This document shows, piece by piece, positions 45,820-56,048 of a stretch of 64,000 nucleotides of DNA. Under the pieces are notes generated by a model, which saw only the letters and a list, made by a program, of their open reading frames with translations, did no database searches and was not told where the DNA came from. The stretch spans positions 92,524 to 156,523 of the forward strand of contig JAFLRR010000004.1 of assembly GCA_022511345.1 (NCBI GenBank), given 5' to 3'. Every line of letters begins with the position of its first letter. Positions within the stretch are counted from its first letter, which is position 1. A program made the position numbers and the translations under genes. Origin of the DNA: Alistipes sp. (GTDB lineage Bacteria; Bacteroidota; Bacteroidia; Bacteroidales; Rikenellaceae).

Positions 45820-46431
45820 ATGGCAATCAAATTTCAATATAACAAGACTTCGCTCGGAGAACTCGGCAAACAGCTGAAGATGAGGCAGAAGGCCCTCCCT
45901 ACGATAAAAAGTAAGGAGTCGGCGCTGCGCTCGGAAGTAAAGCGGGCGAAGGACTCGGCACTCGAATACCGCGAAAAGGTCGACAGGCTGATGGCCGAAT
46001 ACGACTACATGGTATCGCTGTGGGGAGAGTTTGATTGTACGCTTCTTCGCATCTCCGACGTCGAACTCAAGACGCGGAAGATTGCCGGTGTGCGGATTCC
46101 CGAGCTCGACCAGGTGCACTTCGAAGAGAAACCCTATGATCTGTTTTCGGCGCCGTCATGGTATGCCGACGGCATAGCGATTCTCAAGCGCCTGGCAAGT
46201 CTGAGCCTCGAATACGAAGTCTACAACCGCAGAATGGAACTGCTCGACTACGCACGCCGCAAGACCACTCAAAAGGTGAACCTCTACGAAAAGGTGCAGA
46301 TACCCGGGTATGAGGACGCCATACGCAAAATCAAACGATTCATGGAGGACGAGGAGAACCTCTCCAAGTCGGCCCAGAAGATTGTCAAAACAAAACAGCA
46401 ACAACAGGCTGCGGAGGGGCCTCAGGCATGA
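45820..46431 (+). CDS. atpD: V-type ATPase subunit D
   Basis: Central rotor shaft of the complex. The 203-residue protein is almost entirely helical, with antiparallel coiled-coil N- and C-terminal parts ('SLGELGKQLKMRQKALPTIK' and 'YEDAIRKIKRFMEDEENLSK'). The last residues are Gln-rich. Its stop overlaps the subunit I start by 4 nt. Confidence 0.93.
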   Translation: MAIKFQYNKTSLGELGKQLKMRQKALPTIKSKESALRSEVKRAKDSALEYREKVDRLMAEYDYMVSLWGEFDCTLLRISDVELKTRKIAGVRIPELDQVHFEEKPYDLFSAPSWYADGIAILKRLASLSLEYEVYNRRMELLDYARRKTTQKVNLYEKVQIPGYEDAIRKIKRFMEDEENLSKSAQKIVKTKQQQQAAEGPQA

Positions 46432-48257
46432 TTTCAAGAATGACAAAATACGACTTTGTGCTGCTTGCGGCACAGAGCGAGGATTTCATTGAACGACTGC
46501 GCGAACTGGGGCTCGTGGATATCACTACCACAGGCTGGGAGCCCTCGGAGAGCGACCGACAGCTGCTCCTGGACATCGAAGGCACGGGCAAAGCCATCGA
46601 ATTCCTCAAGGGGTGGAAGCCCGAGGAGGGTCTTATGGCCGACCCGAAACCGTGCGCGACCGGCCAGGAGGCTTATGCATGCTATGCCGCGGCGCAGCGC
46701 GAGGCTGCGGCGGCAAGGACCGAGCTGGCGCGTTTAGAGAAGCTCGCGGCAGAGCTGCGCCCCTGGGGCGAGTTCGACGCGGAGAGTCTCGACAAGCTCG
46801 CTTCGCAGGGCGTGGTGCTGCACTGGTTCACGGCAGTAAAGAGCGTATTCGAGGCTTCGCAGCAGATGTGGAGCCAGCAGTACACGCTGTCGGAAATAGA
46901 CAGCGACGACTCGGCAGTGCGTTTTGTCGTGGTGGCTGCTCCGGGCGAGGAGATATCGCTCGACGCACAGGAGATGAAGGCCCCCGCAACGGACATACGC
47001 GGCGTAGAGACTCAGATGGCTGCCGAGCAGGCGCGTCTGACGGCGCTCAACGCCGACTTCTCGAGTGCCGTGGCATCGCTGCCGCTGCTGGAGAGATACA
47101 ACGCCGAGCTGCGCGAGCGTCTGCAGAGCGTGCGCGTCACCGCGACGGCCGCCGAGGCTGCCGACGGAGTGCTGCGCGTGATGGAGGGTTGGGCCGAGGC
47201 CGAGACCGCCGCACGCGTGGATGCGCTGCTGGAGGAGTATCCCAATGTGGTATACATCAAGAGCGACCCGACGCCCGAGGACGACACGCCCGTGCAGCTG
47301 AAGAACGGATGGTATGCACGCATATTCGAGATGATAGGCGACCTGTACGCGCGGCCGAAATACGGCTCGCTGGACCTGACGCCATTCTTCGCGCCGTTCT
47401 ACATGCTCTTCTTCGGAATCTGTCTGAACGACGCCGGATACGGTCTGGTGCTGCTGCTGATGGGTCTCTGGCTGCTGTGGAAGAATCCCCAGCCGGGTAT
47501 GATGCGCCGCGCGGCATGGTTCGCGACGCTCTGCGCCGGTGCGACGATTCTCTTCGGAGGGTTCTGCGGCTCGTTCTTCGGTCTGAACCTCAAGGATTAC
47601 TTTCCCGGGGTGCCGTTCTACGACTTCCAGAACAACTTCTTCTCGGTGGCGCTGGCTATAGGCGTGGTGCAGATACTGTTCGGTATGGCTATTAATATAT
47701 ATGTCATATCGCGCTCGTTCGGCTTCAAGTACTCGCTGGGGCTGCTCGGCTGGTTCATCATCCTGCTGGCAGGTTCGGTGGCCGGAGGTCTGCCGATGCT
47801 CAACCAGGCGTGGGTGATTCCGTGGTTCACCACCTCGTCGCCGGCATTCTATGCCGCGTTGGGAGTGGGTGCGGTGCTGCTGCTGTTGTTGAACACCCCG
47901 GGACGCAACCCGCTGCTGAATGTGGGTTCGGGTCTGTGGACGCTGTACAACAACATCACGGGCCTGCTGAGCGACGTGCTGTCGTACATCCGACTGTTCG
48001 CCATCGGACTGTCGGGCGGCGTGCTGGCGGTCGTATTCAACTCGCTGGCCGACGGATTCGTACCCGACGGCGCAGGCATCGCGGTGCGCATACTGGTGAT
48101 GCTCCCGATACTGCTCGTAGGTCACGGAATCAATCTCTTCATGTCGACCATCTCGTCGTTCGTGCACCCGATGCGTCTGACATTCGTGGAGTTCTACAAG
48201 AATGCGGGATTCGAGATGGCTACGCGCTCGTTCGACCCGATTCGCAAAATGGATTAA
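46428..48257 (+). CDS. atpI: V-type ATPase subunit I (a-subunit)
   Basis: Membrane stator subunit carrying the ion half-channels. The 609-residue protein has a cytosolic N-terminal half with coiled coils (residues 1-290) and a C-terminal half with seven to eight membrane helices, starting at 'YGSLDLTPFFAPFYMLFFGICL'. 'LLSDVLSYIRLFAIGLSGG' holds the essential Arg of the ion pathway, which faces the K-ring Glu. Confidence 0.95.
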   Translation: MISRMTKYDFVLLAAQSEDFIERLRELGLVDITTTGWEPSESDRQLLLDIEGTGKAIEFLKGWKPEEGLMADPKPCATGQEAYACYAAAQREAAAARTELARLEKLAAELRPWGEFDAESLDKLASQGVVLHWFTAVKSVFEASQQMWSQQYTLSEIDSDDSAVRFVVVAAPGEEISLDAQEMKAPATDIRGVETQMAAEQARLTALNADFSSAVASLPLLERYNAELRERLQSVRVTATAAEAADGVLRVMEGWAEAETAARVDALLEEYPNVVYIKSDPTPEDDTPVQLKNGWYARIFEMIGDLYARPKYGSLDLTPFFAPFYMLFFGICLNDAGYGLVLLLMGLWLLWKNPQPGMMRRAAWFATLCAGATILFGGFCGSFFGLNLKDYFPGVPFYDFQNNFFSVALAIGVVQILFGMAINIYVISRSFGFKYSLGLLGWFIILLAGSVAGGLPMLNQAWVIPWFTTSSPAFYAALGVGAVLLLLLNTPGRNPLLNVGSGLWTLYNNITGLLSDVLSYIRLFAIGLSGGVLAVVFNSLADGFVPDGAGIAVRILVMLPILLVGHGINLFMSTISSFVHPMRLTFVEFYKNAGFEMATRSFDPIRKMD

Positions 48258-48264
48258 CAAATAA

Positions 48265-48744
<480 letters not shown>

Positions 48745-48761
48745 TCCGCACGGCCGCAACG

Positions 48762-48797
48762 AAAAGCCGCACCCGAAACGGGGTGCGGCTTTTTTGT
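48762..48797. terminator. Terminator of the V-ATPase operon, usable from both sides
   Basis: AAAAGCCGCACCC and GGGTGCGGCTTTT form a 13-bp stem around GAAACG, followed by more T. The preceding A run lets it also serve the convergent mltG gene. Confidence 0.93.
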
Positions 48798-48832
48798 GTT
48801 CTGAGGGGCTGTCGGGCGGCGGAGGCCCTACC

Positions 48833-49852
48833 CTACTTGATTTTGCGCTTGTCGAGCTCGCGCGTGTAGGCGCGGGCGTTGGCCAGGTGCTCGGAGTAGG
48901 TGCGGGCGAAGTTGTGATGGCCGTCGAATGTCGGGCGGGCGCAGAAGAAGATGTAGTCGTGCTTCTCGAAGTCGAGAACTGCCTCGATGGCCGCCTTGGA
49001 GGGCATGGCTATGGGCGAGGGAGGCAGGCCGCGGTTGATGTAGGTGTTGTAGGGCGAGGGGTACTTGAGATGGCGGTTGAGAATGCGGCGCAGGCCGAAG
49101 TCCTGCATGGCATATTTGACGGTCGGGTCGGCCTGGAGAGGCATGCCGCGGCGCAGGCGGTTGATATAGACGCCGGCGATGCGGGGCATCTCATCGGTCT
49201 GGCGGGTCTCCTCCCAGACTATCGAGGCCAGAGTCATGACCTCGAGGCGGCTCAGGCCGCTGCGGGCGCGGCGGGCGTCGCGCCCGGGGGTCCAGAAGGC
49301 GTCGTACTCGCGGCGCATGCGGGCGAGGAGCTCTTCGGGCGTGACGGTCCAGTAGAGTTCGTAGGTGTCGGGCAGGAACATCGAGAAGAGCGTCAGCGAG
49401 TCGAATCCCACGCTGCGGGCGGCGGCCGGGTCGGTGAAGAGGTTCATGAGCGAGGCGGAGTCGGCGGCGAGCTGGGCGGAGAGCTTGGCGGCGAGCTGCG
49501 CGGGGATGCGGACGTTGTTGATGGCCACGCGCACCGGGGTCTGCATTCCCAGCTTGATGCGGCGGGCGGTTTCGACGGTGCTCATCGAGGGGTCGAGCAG
49601 GTAGTGTCCGGGTTTGAACGACGAGTCGAGGTCGATGTGGCGGGCATAGAATCGGAATGCGGCCGGGTGGCGCAGGTGGCGGGTGAGCGAGTCGAGCACG
49701 GCGCCGTAGTCGGCATCGGGATATATGTAGAGGCTGGCCTGCTCCTTCACGGCACCGGGGCCGTAGAATATGCGGCGGGCAGTGAGGCCGGCGACAGCGG
49801 CGGCGGCCACGAGCAGGCCGGCGGCGGTGAGAATCTTGCTGCGGAGTTTCAT
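48833..49852 (-). CDS. mltG: Endolytic peptidoglycan transglycosylase MltG (YceG-like)
   Basis: Cuts nascent glycan strands at the inner membrane and so sets strand length. The 339-residue protein has one N-terminal membrane helix, a LysM-like subdomain and the YceG catalytic domain with 'LASIVWEETRQTDEMPRIAG' and 'VYINRLRRGMPLQADPTVKY'. The catalytic Glu lies in the first motif. It is monocistronic. Confidence 0.94.
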   Translation of the reverse strand: MKLRSKILTAAGLLVAAAAVAGLTARRIFYGPGAVKEQASLYIYPDADYGAVLDSLTRHLRHPAAFRFYARHIDLDSSFKPGHYLLDPSMSTVETARRIKLGMQTPVRVAINNVRIPAQLAAKLSAQLAADSASLMNLFTDPAAARSVGFDSLTLFSMFLPDTYELYWTVTPEELLARMRREYDAFWTPGRDARRARSGLSRLEVMTLASIVWEETRQTDEMPRIAGVYINRLRRGMPLQADPTVKYAMQDFGLRRILNRHLKYPSPYNTYINRGLPPSPIAMPSKAAIEAVLDFEKHDYIFFCARPTFDGHHNFARTYSEHLANARAYTRELDKRKIK

Positions 49853-49904
49853 GCGAAAAAAGTTTGTGCAAAAATATCGATTTTTTATTATTTGAACCAG
49901 AGGT

Positions 49905-49935
49905 TTTGCATATCGGCGAAAAATTCCTATTTTTG
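49905..49935 (+). promoter_or_regulatory. SRP RNA promoter
   Basis: TTTG, 19 nt and then TATTTTTG, ending 5 nt before the first base of the RNA. It is one of the best consensus matches in the window. Confidence 0.8.
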
Positions 49936-49939
49936 CATC

Positions 49940-50035
49940 GGGTAAGTCTTATACGACCAGCTCCCGCAAAATCCCCCAGGCGAGGAATCGAGCAAGGGTA
50001 TGCGGTCGTAGCGGTGCGATATAAGTAGCTTACCC
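49940..50035 (+). ncRNA. ffs: Signal recognition particle RNA (bacterial small type)
   Basis: A 96-nt hairpin RNA. The ends pair as GGGTAAG/CTTACCC with TCTTATA/TATAAGTA next to them. The domain IV tip 'CCCCCAGGCGAGGAATCG' followed by 'AGCAAGGG' holds the GGAA-type tetraloop and the Ffh-binding symmetric and asymmetric loops. A T-run follows directly. Confidence 0.93.
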
Positions 50036-50044
50036 TTTTTTTGT

Positions 50045-50068
50045 GCGGCCGAGGGCCGCATTTTTTTT
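50045..50068 (+). terminator. Second hairpin terminator after ffs
   Basis: GCGGCC, GAG, GGCCGC, then A and eight T. Confidence 0.85.
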
Positions 50069-50108
50069 CACAGCCCGGGAAAAAAGAACGGAGCCAGGGA
50101 AAAAGAAC

Positions 50109-50135
50109 GGAAGCCCGGGAAAATCCCGGGCCTCC
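50109..50135 (-). terminator. Terminator of the susCD pair
   Basis: A 12-bp stem GGAAGCCCGGGA/TCCCGGGCCTCC with an AAA loop lies 24 nt after the susD stop. On the minus strand it is followed by GTTCTTTTTCCC. Confidence 0.75.
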
Positions 50136-50159
50136 GCCTGCAAAAATCCGTTGGTGAAT

Positions 50160-52172
50160 CTATCGGTTGGGCAGACCGTAACCGTTGGTCACGTTGCCGT
50201 TCGAATGGTTCAGAGTCTCCAGAGGAATCGGGTAGAAAATCATCGGCACATCGTCGTGGCTCTTGATGCCGCCTACGGTAGCACCGACAAAGTCGTCGAT
50301 GTAGTCAGCGAAGTCGGCACCCCAAGCAACCTTGGTCCAGCCGTCGGCCTCGAGAGCGGACTCGGTCTCGGCGGGGTCAGCAAAGAGACCCTTGATACCG
50401 AGGTTGTGGTCGCCGCCGAGGTTCCAGTCCCATACGCCACGCCAGCCCGGCGACAGAACGGGGTCGCCGTCGACTGCCTCGTAGGTAACCTGAGCACCGC
50501 CCGTCGTCTTGGTGTAGATGTATGCGGGGAACTTGTTGCCGTTGTCGAAGGTCGCGTAGCCCTTCGACTTGATGTCTTCAGCTACTTCTTTCATGCGCTC
50601 ATGCATAGCATCGATATCCTCCGAGAAGGTGCCGGCACGCAACATGAAGCGGCGAACGGGGCCCTCGCCGAAGAGCTCGAGGTGAGCCTCCTTGACTACG
50701 GCCTTCTTGACATCGTCGCCCGACAGACCGGTGAGCTGGCTGACGCCGGCACGGTTGCGGAGCTGGTTGAGCAGCGACAGAGCCTCGCCGTCCTTGTTCA
50801 GACCGGCCTTAGCCTCAGCCAGCAGCAGGACAACCTCGCCCATACGCATGATGGGATAGTTGATACCCGACAGACGCTGTTTCTCGATATAAATCTCGGA
50901 CATGTGGCAGTAGTCCCACTTGTTGAGCGTAATACCGCCACCGTTTGCCGAGTTGTCACCTTTACCGCAATTGAGCTTGAGCAGAACCTCGTTGCCGGCA
51001 TTCAGACCGGTAACGCTGGCGCTGACATCGCGACGCTTGTCGGCGGGGTCCCAGTCGTAGTAGTAGACGGGGTTCATACGCGATGCGGAGAAGACCTTGG
51101 GAGGCATGGTGCCGTTTCCGCCCGTGGTAGCACGGCCGAATCCGTAGAGAATCTCGCAGTTGACACCCATACCGTCGACACCGTTGCCCTGCTTCTGACC
51201 AATCTCGAAGAGGGTCTCGGGGCTGATCTCGAAATCCATAGCGTACTGGAAGTGACGCTGGAAGGGGTTGTCGACGTTCGAACGCTCGTCGGTGGTGATG
51301 ATATGACCCGAACCGGCATTCTCGCCCATGGCCTTTGCAAGCCAGGTCTCGGCGATAGTCAGGTAGTCGGCATAGTCGTTGCGGCGCGAGTACTTGTAAC
51401 CGTTGGCAGTAGCCTTGTCGGTAAAGCTCAGCTCGCCGTAGAGACCCTCGACATCGGTGCGGATGGTCTGGTAGCCGGCAGCCTCGACAGCAATCTTGCC
51501 GATGAGGGCGTTGTTGAGCGTGCGGCTGAGGCGCTCGCCAGTGATGCCGCCCTCGCCCAGCTTGTACATCAGAGGCTCGACCTCGATGAGCTGTGCGATA
51601 AGGTCGTCGTAGATGTCGAAGCGCGAAGAGAGCTTGTAACCCTCGGCTGCGGTGTTCTCGTAGCCGTAGGGAATGTCGCCGAACGACTGCACCAGACGGA
51701 AGTAGATGAGGGCGCGCATGGTGACAGCCTCGCCATAGAGCTGGGTCCAGTCGGAGGTGACGCCGGCAGCCTTGTCGGCCTGGTAGTCGGAGTTCTTGGC
51801 GATAATGCCTGCAAGACGGGCTGCATAGCCAATGGCCGCATAGGCGTTGTTGAAGCCTCCGGCAGCCTCCTCGGTTCCGTACTCGGAGATGCGCATGGCT
51901 GCGTTCTTGTTGTTGGGCGAGCCATATGCCGACTCGGGATAGTGCTCGGCATCGGAGCCCAGGGGGTCGTTCCAGCCGTATCCGTTGAAGAAGATATTGT
52001 TCTGAGCCAGCTGGCCGTAAACCGACGAGAGGATTTTGAATGCCTCGTCGGGGGTCGAGGTTACGAACTCGTCACCCAGCTGCGACGGCGAGGATACGTC
52101 CAAAAAGTCGCTGCATCGAACGAACGACAGGCTGCAGAGAGCTGTTAAAAATATGATTAATGACTTTTTCAT
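50160..52172 (-). CDS. SusD/RagB family nutrient-binding lipoprotein
   Basis: Outer-membrane lipoprotein that forms the lid of a SusC-like transporter. The 670-residue protein has a lipobox at 'LSFVRC' (Cys 20), 'CSDFLDVSSPSQLGDEF' and the TPR-rich SusD fold, with 'RAEALLLLAEAKAG'-like motifs ('MRMGEVVLLLAEAKAGLNKD') and 'LNQLRNRAGV'. It is longer than starch-type SusD (about 550), with an extended C-terminal half. It starts 18 nt after the susC-like gene. The substrate cannot be told, because no enzymes or regulators are adjacent. Confidence 0.95.
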   Translation of the reverse strand: MKKSLIIFLTALCSLSFVRCSDFLDVSSPSQLGDEFVTSTPDEAFKILSSVYGQLAQNNIFFNGYGWNDPLGSDAEHYPESAYGSPNNKNAAMRISEYGTEEAAGGFNNAYAAIGYAARLAGIIAKNSDYQADKAAGVTSDWTQLYGEAVTMRALIYFRLVQSFGDIPYGYENTAAEGYKLSSRFDIYDDLIAQLIEVEPLMYKLGEGGITGERLSRTLNNALIGKIAVEAAGYQTIRTDVEGLYGELSFTDKATANGYKYSRRNDYADYLTIAETWLAKAMGENAGSGHIITTDERSNVDNPFQRHFQYAMDFEISPETLFEIGQKQGNGVDGMGVNCEILYGFGRATTGGNGTMPPKVFSASRMNPVYYYDWDPADKRRDVSASVTGLNAGNEVLLKLNCGKGDNSANGGGITLNKWDYCHMSEIYIEKQRLSGINYPIMRMGEVVLLLAEAKAGLNKDGEALSLLNQLRNRAGVSQLTGLSGDDVKKAVVKEAHLELFGEGPVRRFMLRAGTFSEDIDAMHERMKEVAEDIKSKGYATFDNGNKFPAYIYTKTTGGAQVTYEAVDGDPVLSPGWRGVWDWNLGGDHNLGIKGLFADPAETESALEADGWTKVAWGADFADYIDDFVGATVGGIKSHDDVPMIFYPIPLETLNHSNGNVTNGYGLPNR

Positions 52173-52190
52173 CTCTTTTGCATTTTGTTG

Positions 52191-55100
52191 TTAGAAGGAG
52201 AGGTTCACACCGATGACGTAGGAACGCGGACGCGGATATGCACCCCAGTCGAGACCCAGCGTAGGATAAGCCTGGCTGTTCATCGAGGTGTTGGTGTTGA
52301 CCTCGGGGTCGAGACCCGAGTAACCGGTGATGGTGCATACGTTGTAGATGGACGCGTAGATGCGCAGATTGCTGATACCGGCCTTCTTGGTGATGCGCGA
52401 AGGAAGCGTATAACCCAGAGTGATGGTATTCAGACGCAGGAACGAACCGTCCTCGATACCCAGCGACGAAACTACACCGTTCTCGTTGTAAGCATAGGGC
52501 AGCTTGGCGTTGACGTTGGCTGCACGCAGTGCGTCGGGGTCGGTGATGTTGTAAATCTGGCCCGAAGCGTCGATGTCGTAGATCTTCCATGCGTCGCGAA
52601 CGATGGCCAGCTTGTTCTCGTAGATACCGTTGTCCTTGTAGTTGTAGAGCGAAGCCAGCTTGTTGGCGTTGTAGACCTTGTTGCCGAGGCTGTAGTTGAA
52701 GTAGAGACCCAGGTCGATGCCCTTGAAGGTGGCATTGAGGTTGAAACCGCCGGTGGTGGTGGGAGCCATGCTGCCGATGATCTCGATATCTTTGTCGTCG
52801 ACGATGCCGCTGTTGTCAACGTCCTTGTACTTGGCCATACCGGGGTAAGCATACTGTCCCTCGGGACGCGAGCCTACGCCATGGAAGGTCGAGAATACGG
52901 AGGAGGACATGTCGGGCACGCCTGCCTTGAGTCTGTACTCACCATCAACATAGTCGAAGTCGTCGACAGTGTAGAAGCCGTCATAGACGAAGCCGCGAAC
53001 CTGACCGACAGCCATGCCGGCTGCCAGAACGTAGTCCTGCAGAGGACGGGTGTCGGACGATGCCCAGCGCGACTCGTAGTAACCGGTCACGTTGTCGGCG
53101 AGCTTGTCGACCTTGTTCTTGTTGAAGTTGATGTTGACGCCGGCCGATACGTTCCAGTCCTTGTTCTGGTAAATGACGCCCTGCAGAGCAATCTCGACAC
53201 CCTTGTTGGAGGTCTGGCCCACGTTGGCGTAGGTAGAGGTCGAACCGGTGATACCAGCGATGGAGGTCTGCATGAGCAGGTCCTTGGTGGTGTTCCAGTA
53301 GACATCGACGCTACCGCTCAGGCGGTTGTTCCAGAAGCCGAAGTCGATACCGAGGTTGCGGGTGATGGTGGTCTCCCACTTCAGGTCGAGGTTGGGCATG
53401 GTGTTGCTCGAGTACTTGTAGGCAGGCATGTCCATGCCGTTGATGTAGCCGCGATAGCGCGAGTCGGTCTGCGATGCCCAGGTCTGCGACCACAGCGATG
53501 CGCTGATGCCGTCGTTACCCACGGTACCGTAGGAGAGGCGAAGCTTGAGGTTGTCGAGCCAGTCGGCGTCGCGCAGGAACTTCTCCTCGGAGATGCGCCA
53601 TGCGAATGCACCTGCGGGGAAGTAACCCCAGCGGTGGTCGGGCGAGAACTTGGACGAACCGTCGGCACGGAACGTGAAGGTGAACAGGTAGCGGTCCATG
53701 AGCGTATAGTTCACACGTGCGAAGAGCGAAACGATACGGTCGGGAATCGACTTGCCGCTCGAAAGAGAGATCGAGTTGCCCTGGTCGAGCATGGCGAATG
53801 CGTTGGCCTTGGTGAAGTTGGTGGGGAACTGCGAACCCTTGGCACGAAGGCTCGTACCGCCCGAGTCAGCAACCTCCTGGCCGATGAGGACGTTCAGACG
53901 GTGGTCCTCGCCGAAGCTCTTGTTGTAGTTGAGGGTGTTGGTCCAGCGCAGACCCCAGCTGTCGTTCTTGTCGATGGTGGCATCGCCGGCATAACGGGGC
54001 TCGCCGTCGTCACCGAAGTACTCCTTGGCCAGGTAACCCTCCCAGGTCTTGTTCTGAGACCAGGTGCGGAACATGGTAAGGTCGGTGTGGTAGGTCAGCT
54101 CGGGGATGATGGCCCAGTTGAGCGACAGAGTACCGCGCAGGTGCTGGCTCTCGCGAAGAGGCTCGTAGTCGGCGATACGCGCATAGGGGCTGCGCTCGTC
54201 CCACATGGACTGCTTGGCGAAGGTGTTCACGTTGTTACCCTCGTACATGGCCGCTGCATCGCCGCGGATGTCCCCGGTGGCGATGGGACGGAAACGGTAG
54301 GAGTAGGAGAGAATCGAACCCGCACCGTTGGTCTGGCCCTCGTTGGACATGGCTTTGGACTGAACATAGCGCGTGTCGAGCGCGATGTCGAGGCCCTTGG
54401 CGATGTTCTGGTTGACCTTGAGAGACATGTTGGCACGCTCCAGATAGGAGTTGAGCTTCATACCCTGGTCGTCGAGGTAGTTGAAACCGAAGTAGACCTT
54501 GGTGCGGTCGTTGCCGCCCGAAACGGTGATGTCGTGGTTGTGAGAGAAGGAGCTGTTGTAGACCTTCTTCTGCATGTCGGTGGTCTTCACGTTCTTGTAG
54601 GCCTCGATACCGCCGTTGGCTGCAGTAGCGTAACGTCCGATGCCGAAGATCTTCTCGAACGGCTCGGCGTAACCGTCACCGAAGCTGGTGGCACGACCCC
54701 ATACATTGACCAGATACTCGTAGGGATTGAGGGCCTCGAGGTACTCGGTCGGAGTGTTGAACTTGACATAGCCGTTGTAGGTCACCGAAACCTTGCCCTC
54801 CTGTGCACCCTTGGTGGTTACGAGGATAACACCATTGGCACCGCGAGCACCGTAGATGGCCGTCGACGAAGCGTCCTTCAGAACGTCAATCGAAGCAACC
54901 TGGTCGGCAGGAACGTTGTCGAGCGAGCCCGGAACACCGTCGATGAGGATCAGCGGGTCGTTGGACTGGGTGATAGAACCACCACCACGCACGCGAATCG
55001 ATACGGTTGCGTCGGGACGACCGTCCTGAGAGGTGACATTCACGCCCGGAAGCTTACCCTGCATGGCCTGTGCTACGCTGGCAACAGGCATGGCTGCGAT

Positions 55101-55493
55101 GTCCTTGCCAGTGACAGAGGCTACAGAACCGGTAAGGTCCTTACGCTTGACGGTCTGATAACCGATGACTACGACATCCTCAAGAGTGGTAACATCCTCC
55201 TCGAGGGTGATGTCGATTTTGGTCCGTCCGTTGACGGGAACGTGCTGCGTCTTCATACCGATGTAGGTGACTACCAGAACGTCGGTCTTGGGATTGGGTA
55301 CGTTCAGCTCGTAGGTACCGTCGAAGCCGGTGCTGGCGCCGATGGTGGTACCGTCGACTACGACAGATGCGCCGATGATAGGCTCACCCGACTGGTCCGT
55401 TACCCCACCCCTCACAGTCTGAGCTTCAGCATAGCATGCGAAGCCCACACCCAACAGCAAAGTCAGGACGAACTTGAGAGATAAGTTTTTCAT
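52191..55493 (-). CDS. SusC/RagA family TonB-dependent transporter
   Basis: A 1100-residue outer-membrane transporter. After the signal peptide comes the carboxypeptidase-like domain ('VRGGVTDQSGEPIIGASVVV'), then a short TonB-box-like stretch ('EDVVVIGYQTVKRKDLTGSV'), the plug ('ILIDGVPGSLDNVPADQVAS', 'IYGARGANGVILVTTKG') and a 22-strand barrel ending in 'VIGVNLSF'. Its partner is the SusD homologue 18 nt downstream. No sigma/anti-sigma, hybrid two-component or glycosidase gene is adjacent, so this is a solitary SusCD pair. Its ligand could be a glycan or a peptide. Confidence 0.97.
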   Translation of the reverse strand: MKNLSLKFVLTLLLGVGFACYAEAQTVRGGVTDQSGEPIIGASVVVDGTTIGASTGFDGTYELNVPNPKTDVLVVTYIGMKTQHVPVNGRTKIDITLEEDVTTLEDVVVIGYQTVKRKDLTGSVASVTGKDIAAMPVASVAQAMQGKLPGVNVTSQDGRPDATVSIRVRGGGSITQSNDPLILIDGVPGSLDNVPADQVASIDVLKDASSTAIYGARGANGVILVTTKGAQEGKVSVTYNGYVKFNTPTEYLEALNPYEYLVNVWGRATSFGDGYAEPFEKIFGIGRYATAANGGIEAYKNVKTTDMQKKVYNSSFSHNHDITVSGGNDRTKVYFGFNYLDDQGMKLNSYLERANMSLKVNQNIAKGLDIALDTRYVQSKAMSNEGQTNGAGSILSYSYRFRPIATGDIRGDAAAMYEGNNVNTFAKQSMWDERSPYARIADYEPLRESQHLRGTLSLNWAIIPELTYHTDLTMFRTWSQNKTWEGYLAKEYFGDDGEPRYAGDATIDKNDSWGLRWTNTLNYNKSFGEDHRLNVLIGQEVADSGGTSLRAKGSQFPTNFTKANAFAMLDQGNSISLSSGKSIPDRIVSLFARVNYTLMDRYLFTFTFRADGSSKFSPDHRWGYFPAGAFAWRISEEKFLRDADWLDNLKLRLSYGTVGNDGISASLWSQTWASQTDSRYRGYINGMDMPAYKYSSNTMPNLDLKWETTITRNLGIDFGFWNNRLSGSVDVYWNTTKDLLMQTSIAGITGSTSTYANVGQTSNKGVEIALQGVIYQNKDWNVSAGVNINFNKNKVDKLADNVTGYYESRWASSDTRPLQDYVLAAGMAVGQVRGFVYDGFYTVDDFDYVDGEYRLKAGVPDMSSSVFSTFHGVGSRPEGQYAYPGMAKYKDVDNSGIVDDKDIEIIGSMAPTTTGGFNLNATFKGIDLGLYFNYSLGNKVYNANKLASLYNYKDNGIYENKLAIVRDAWKIYDIDASGQIYNITDPDALRAANVNAKLPYAYNENGVVSSLGIEDGSFLRLNTITLGYTLPSRITKKAGISNLRIYASIYNVCTITGYSGLDPEVNTNTSMNSQAYPTLGLDWGAYPRPRSYVIGVNLSF

Positions 55494-55562
55494 ACAATAA
55501 GTTTTTAGTTAATTAAATTGGTTCTGCCCGGATTCCCTCGATTCCAGGCCGTTTTATCAGAA

Positions 55563-55594
55563 CAAAATTAAATACAAATTTTTATAAATGCAAA
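55563..55594 (-). promoter_or_regulatory. susC promoter
   Basis: TTTG, 20 nt and then TAATTTTG on the minus strand. It predicts a leader of about 65 nt. Confidence 0.68.
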
Positions 55595-55740
55595 TTACGC
55601 CGAATTTTTTTTCAGACCACCGCGACCAATTCGGGCCCCGAAACGGGCCTTCGGGGGCCCGAGGGGGTGGAGATAGTGAAATATTTTAATATATAAGGTG
55701 CGGTTTGGAGGGGTTTTGGGTGGTTTGTTTTTTTTTGGGT

Positions 55741-55860
55741 GGTGGTGGTGGTAGGGAGCGGACGGCGGCGGCAGGGAGCGGGCGGCGGCAGGGAGCGGGC
55801 GGTTTTTTTTGGTGGTGGTGGGGAGCGGACGGCGGCGGTTCGGGGTTCGGGGTTCGGGGA
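55741..55860. repeat. G-rich imperfect repeats in a 450-base gene-free gap
   Basis: On the plus strand there are GGTGGTGGT runs, three imperfect copies of a 17-20-base unit (GGGAGCGGRCGGCGGCGG type), and three consecutive TTCGGGG units. Four-G runs this close together could form a G-quadruplex. The strand is strongly G-over-C skewed. No gene is supported between 55595 and 56048. Confidence 0.75.
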
Positions 55861-55871
55861 GAGGCGGAGTG

Positions 55872-55904
55872 AAAAAAAATGCGGCGGCCCTGAAGGGTCG
55901 CCGC
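55872..55904 (-). terminator. Terminator of the TPR-ribH operon
   Basis: On the minus strand GCGGCGACCC and GGGCCGCCGC pair around TTCA (one mismatch) and are followed by A and eight T. It lies about 145 nt past the ribH stop. Confidence 0.88.
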
Positions 55905-56048
55905 GACAATTGCGCGTTATGTCTCAACAGCGGATTCGCACGGCGGATACCGGCGAGTCGGCCAACTGATTGAGCGATTGGCGGGCCCGGCAAGACCCGT
56001 AGGCGGAACTACAGGCTGCCGGAGCAAAAGATGACGGCCGCAGCGGCG

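Noticed and set aside
42640..46119. 1159-codon minus-strand open frame across the V-ATPase genes
   Set aside because: Runs opposite three certain ATPase genes and has no domain pattern; an artefact of codon bias.
52185..55484. 1099-codon plus-strand open frame opposite susC
   Set aside because: Mirror of a secure SusC gene, with low-complexity Val/Asp-rich composition.
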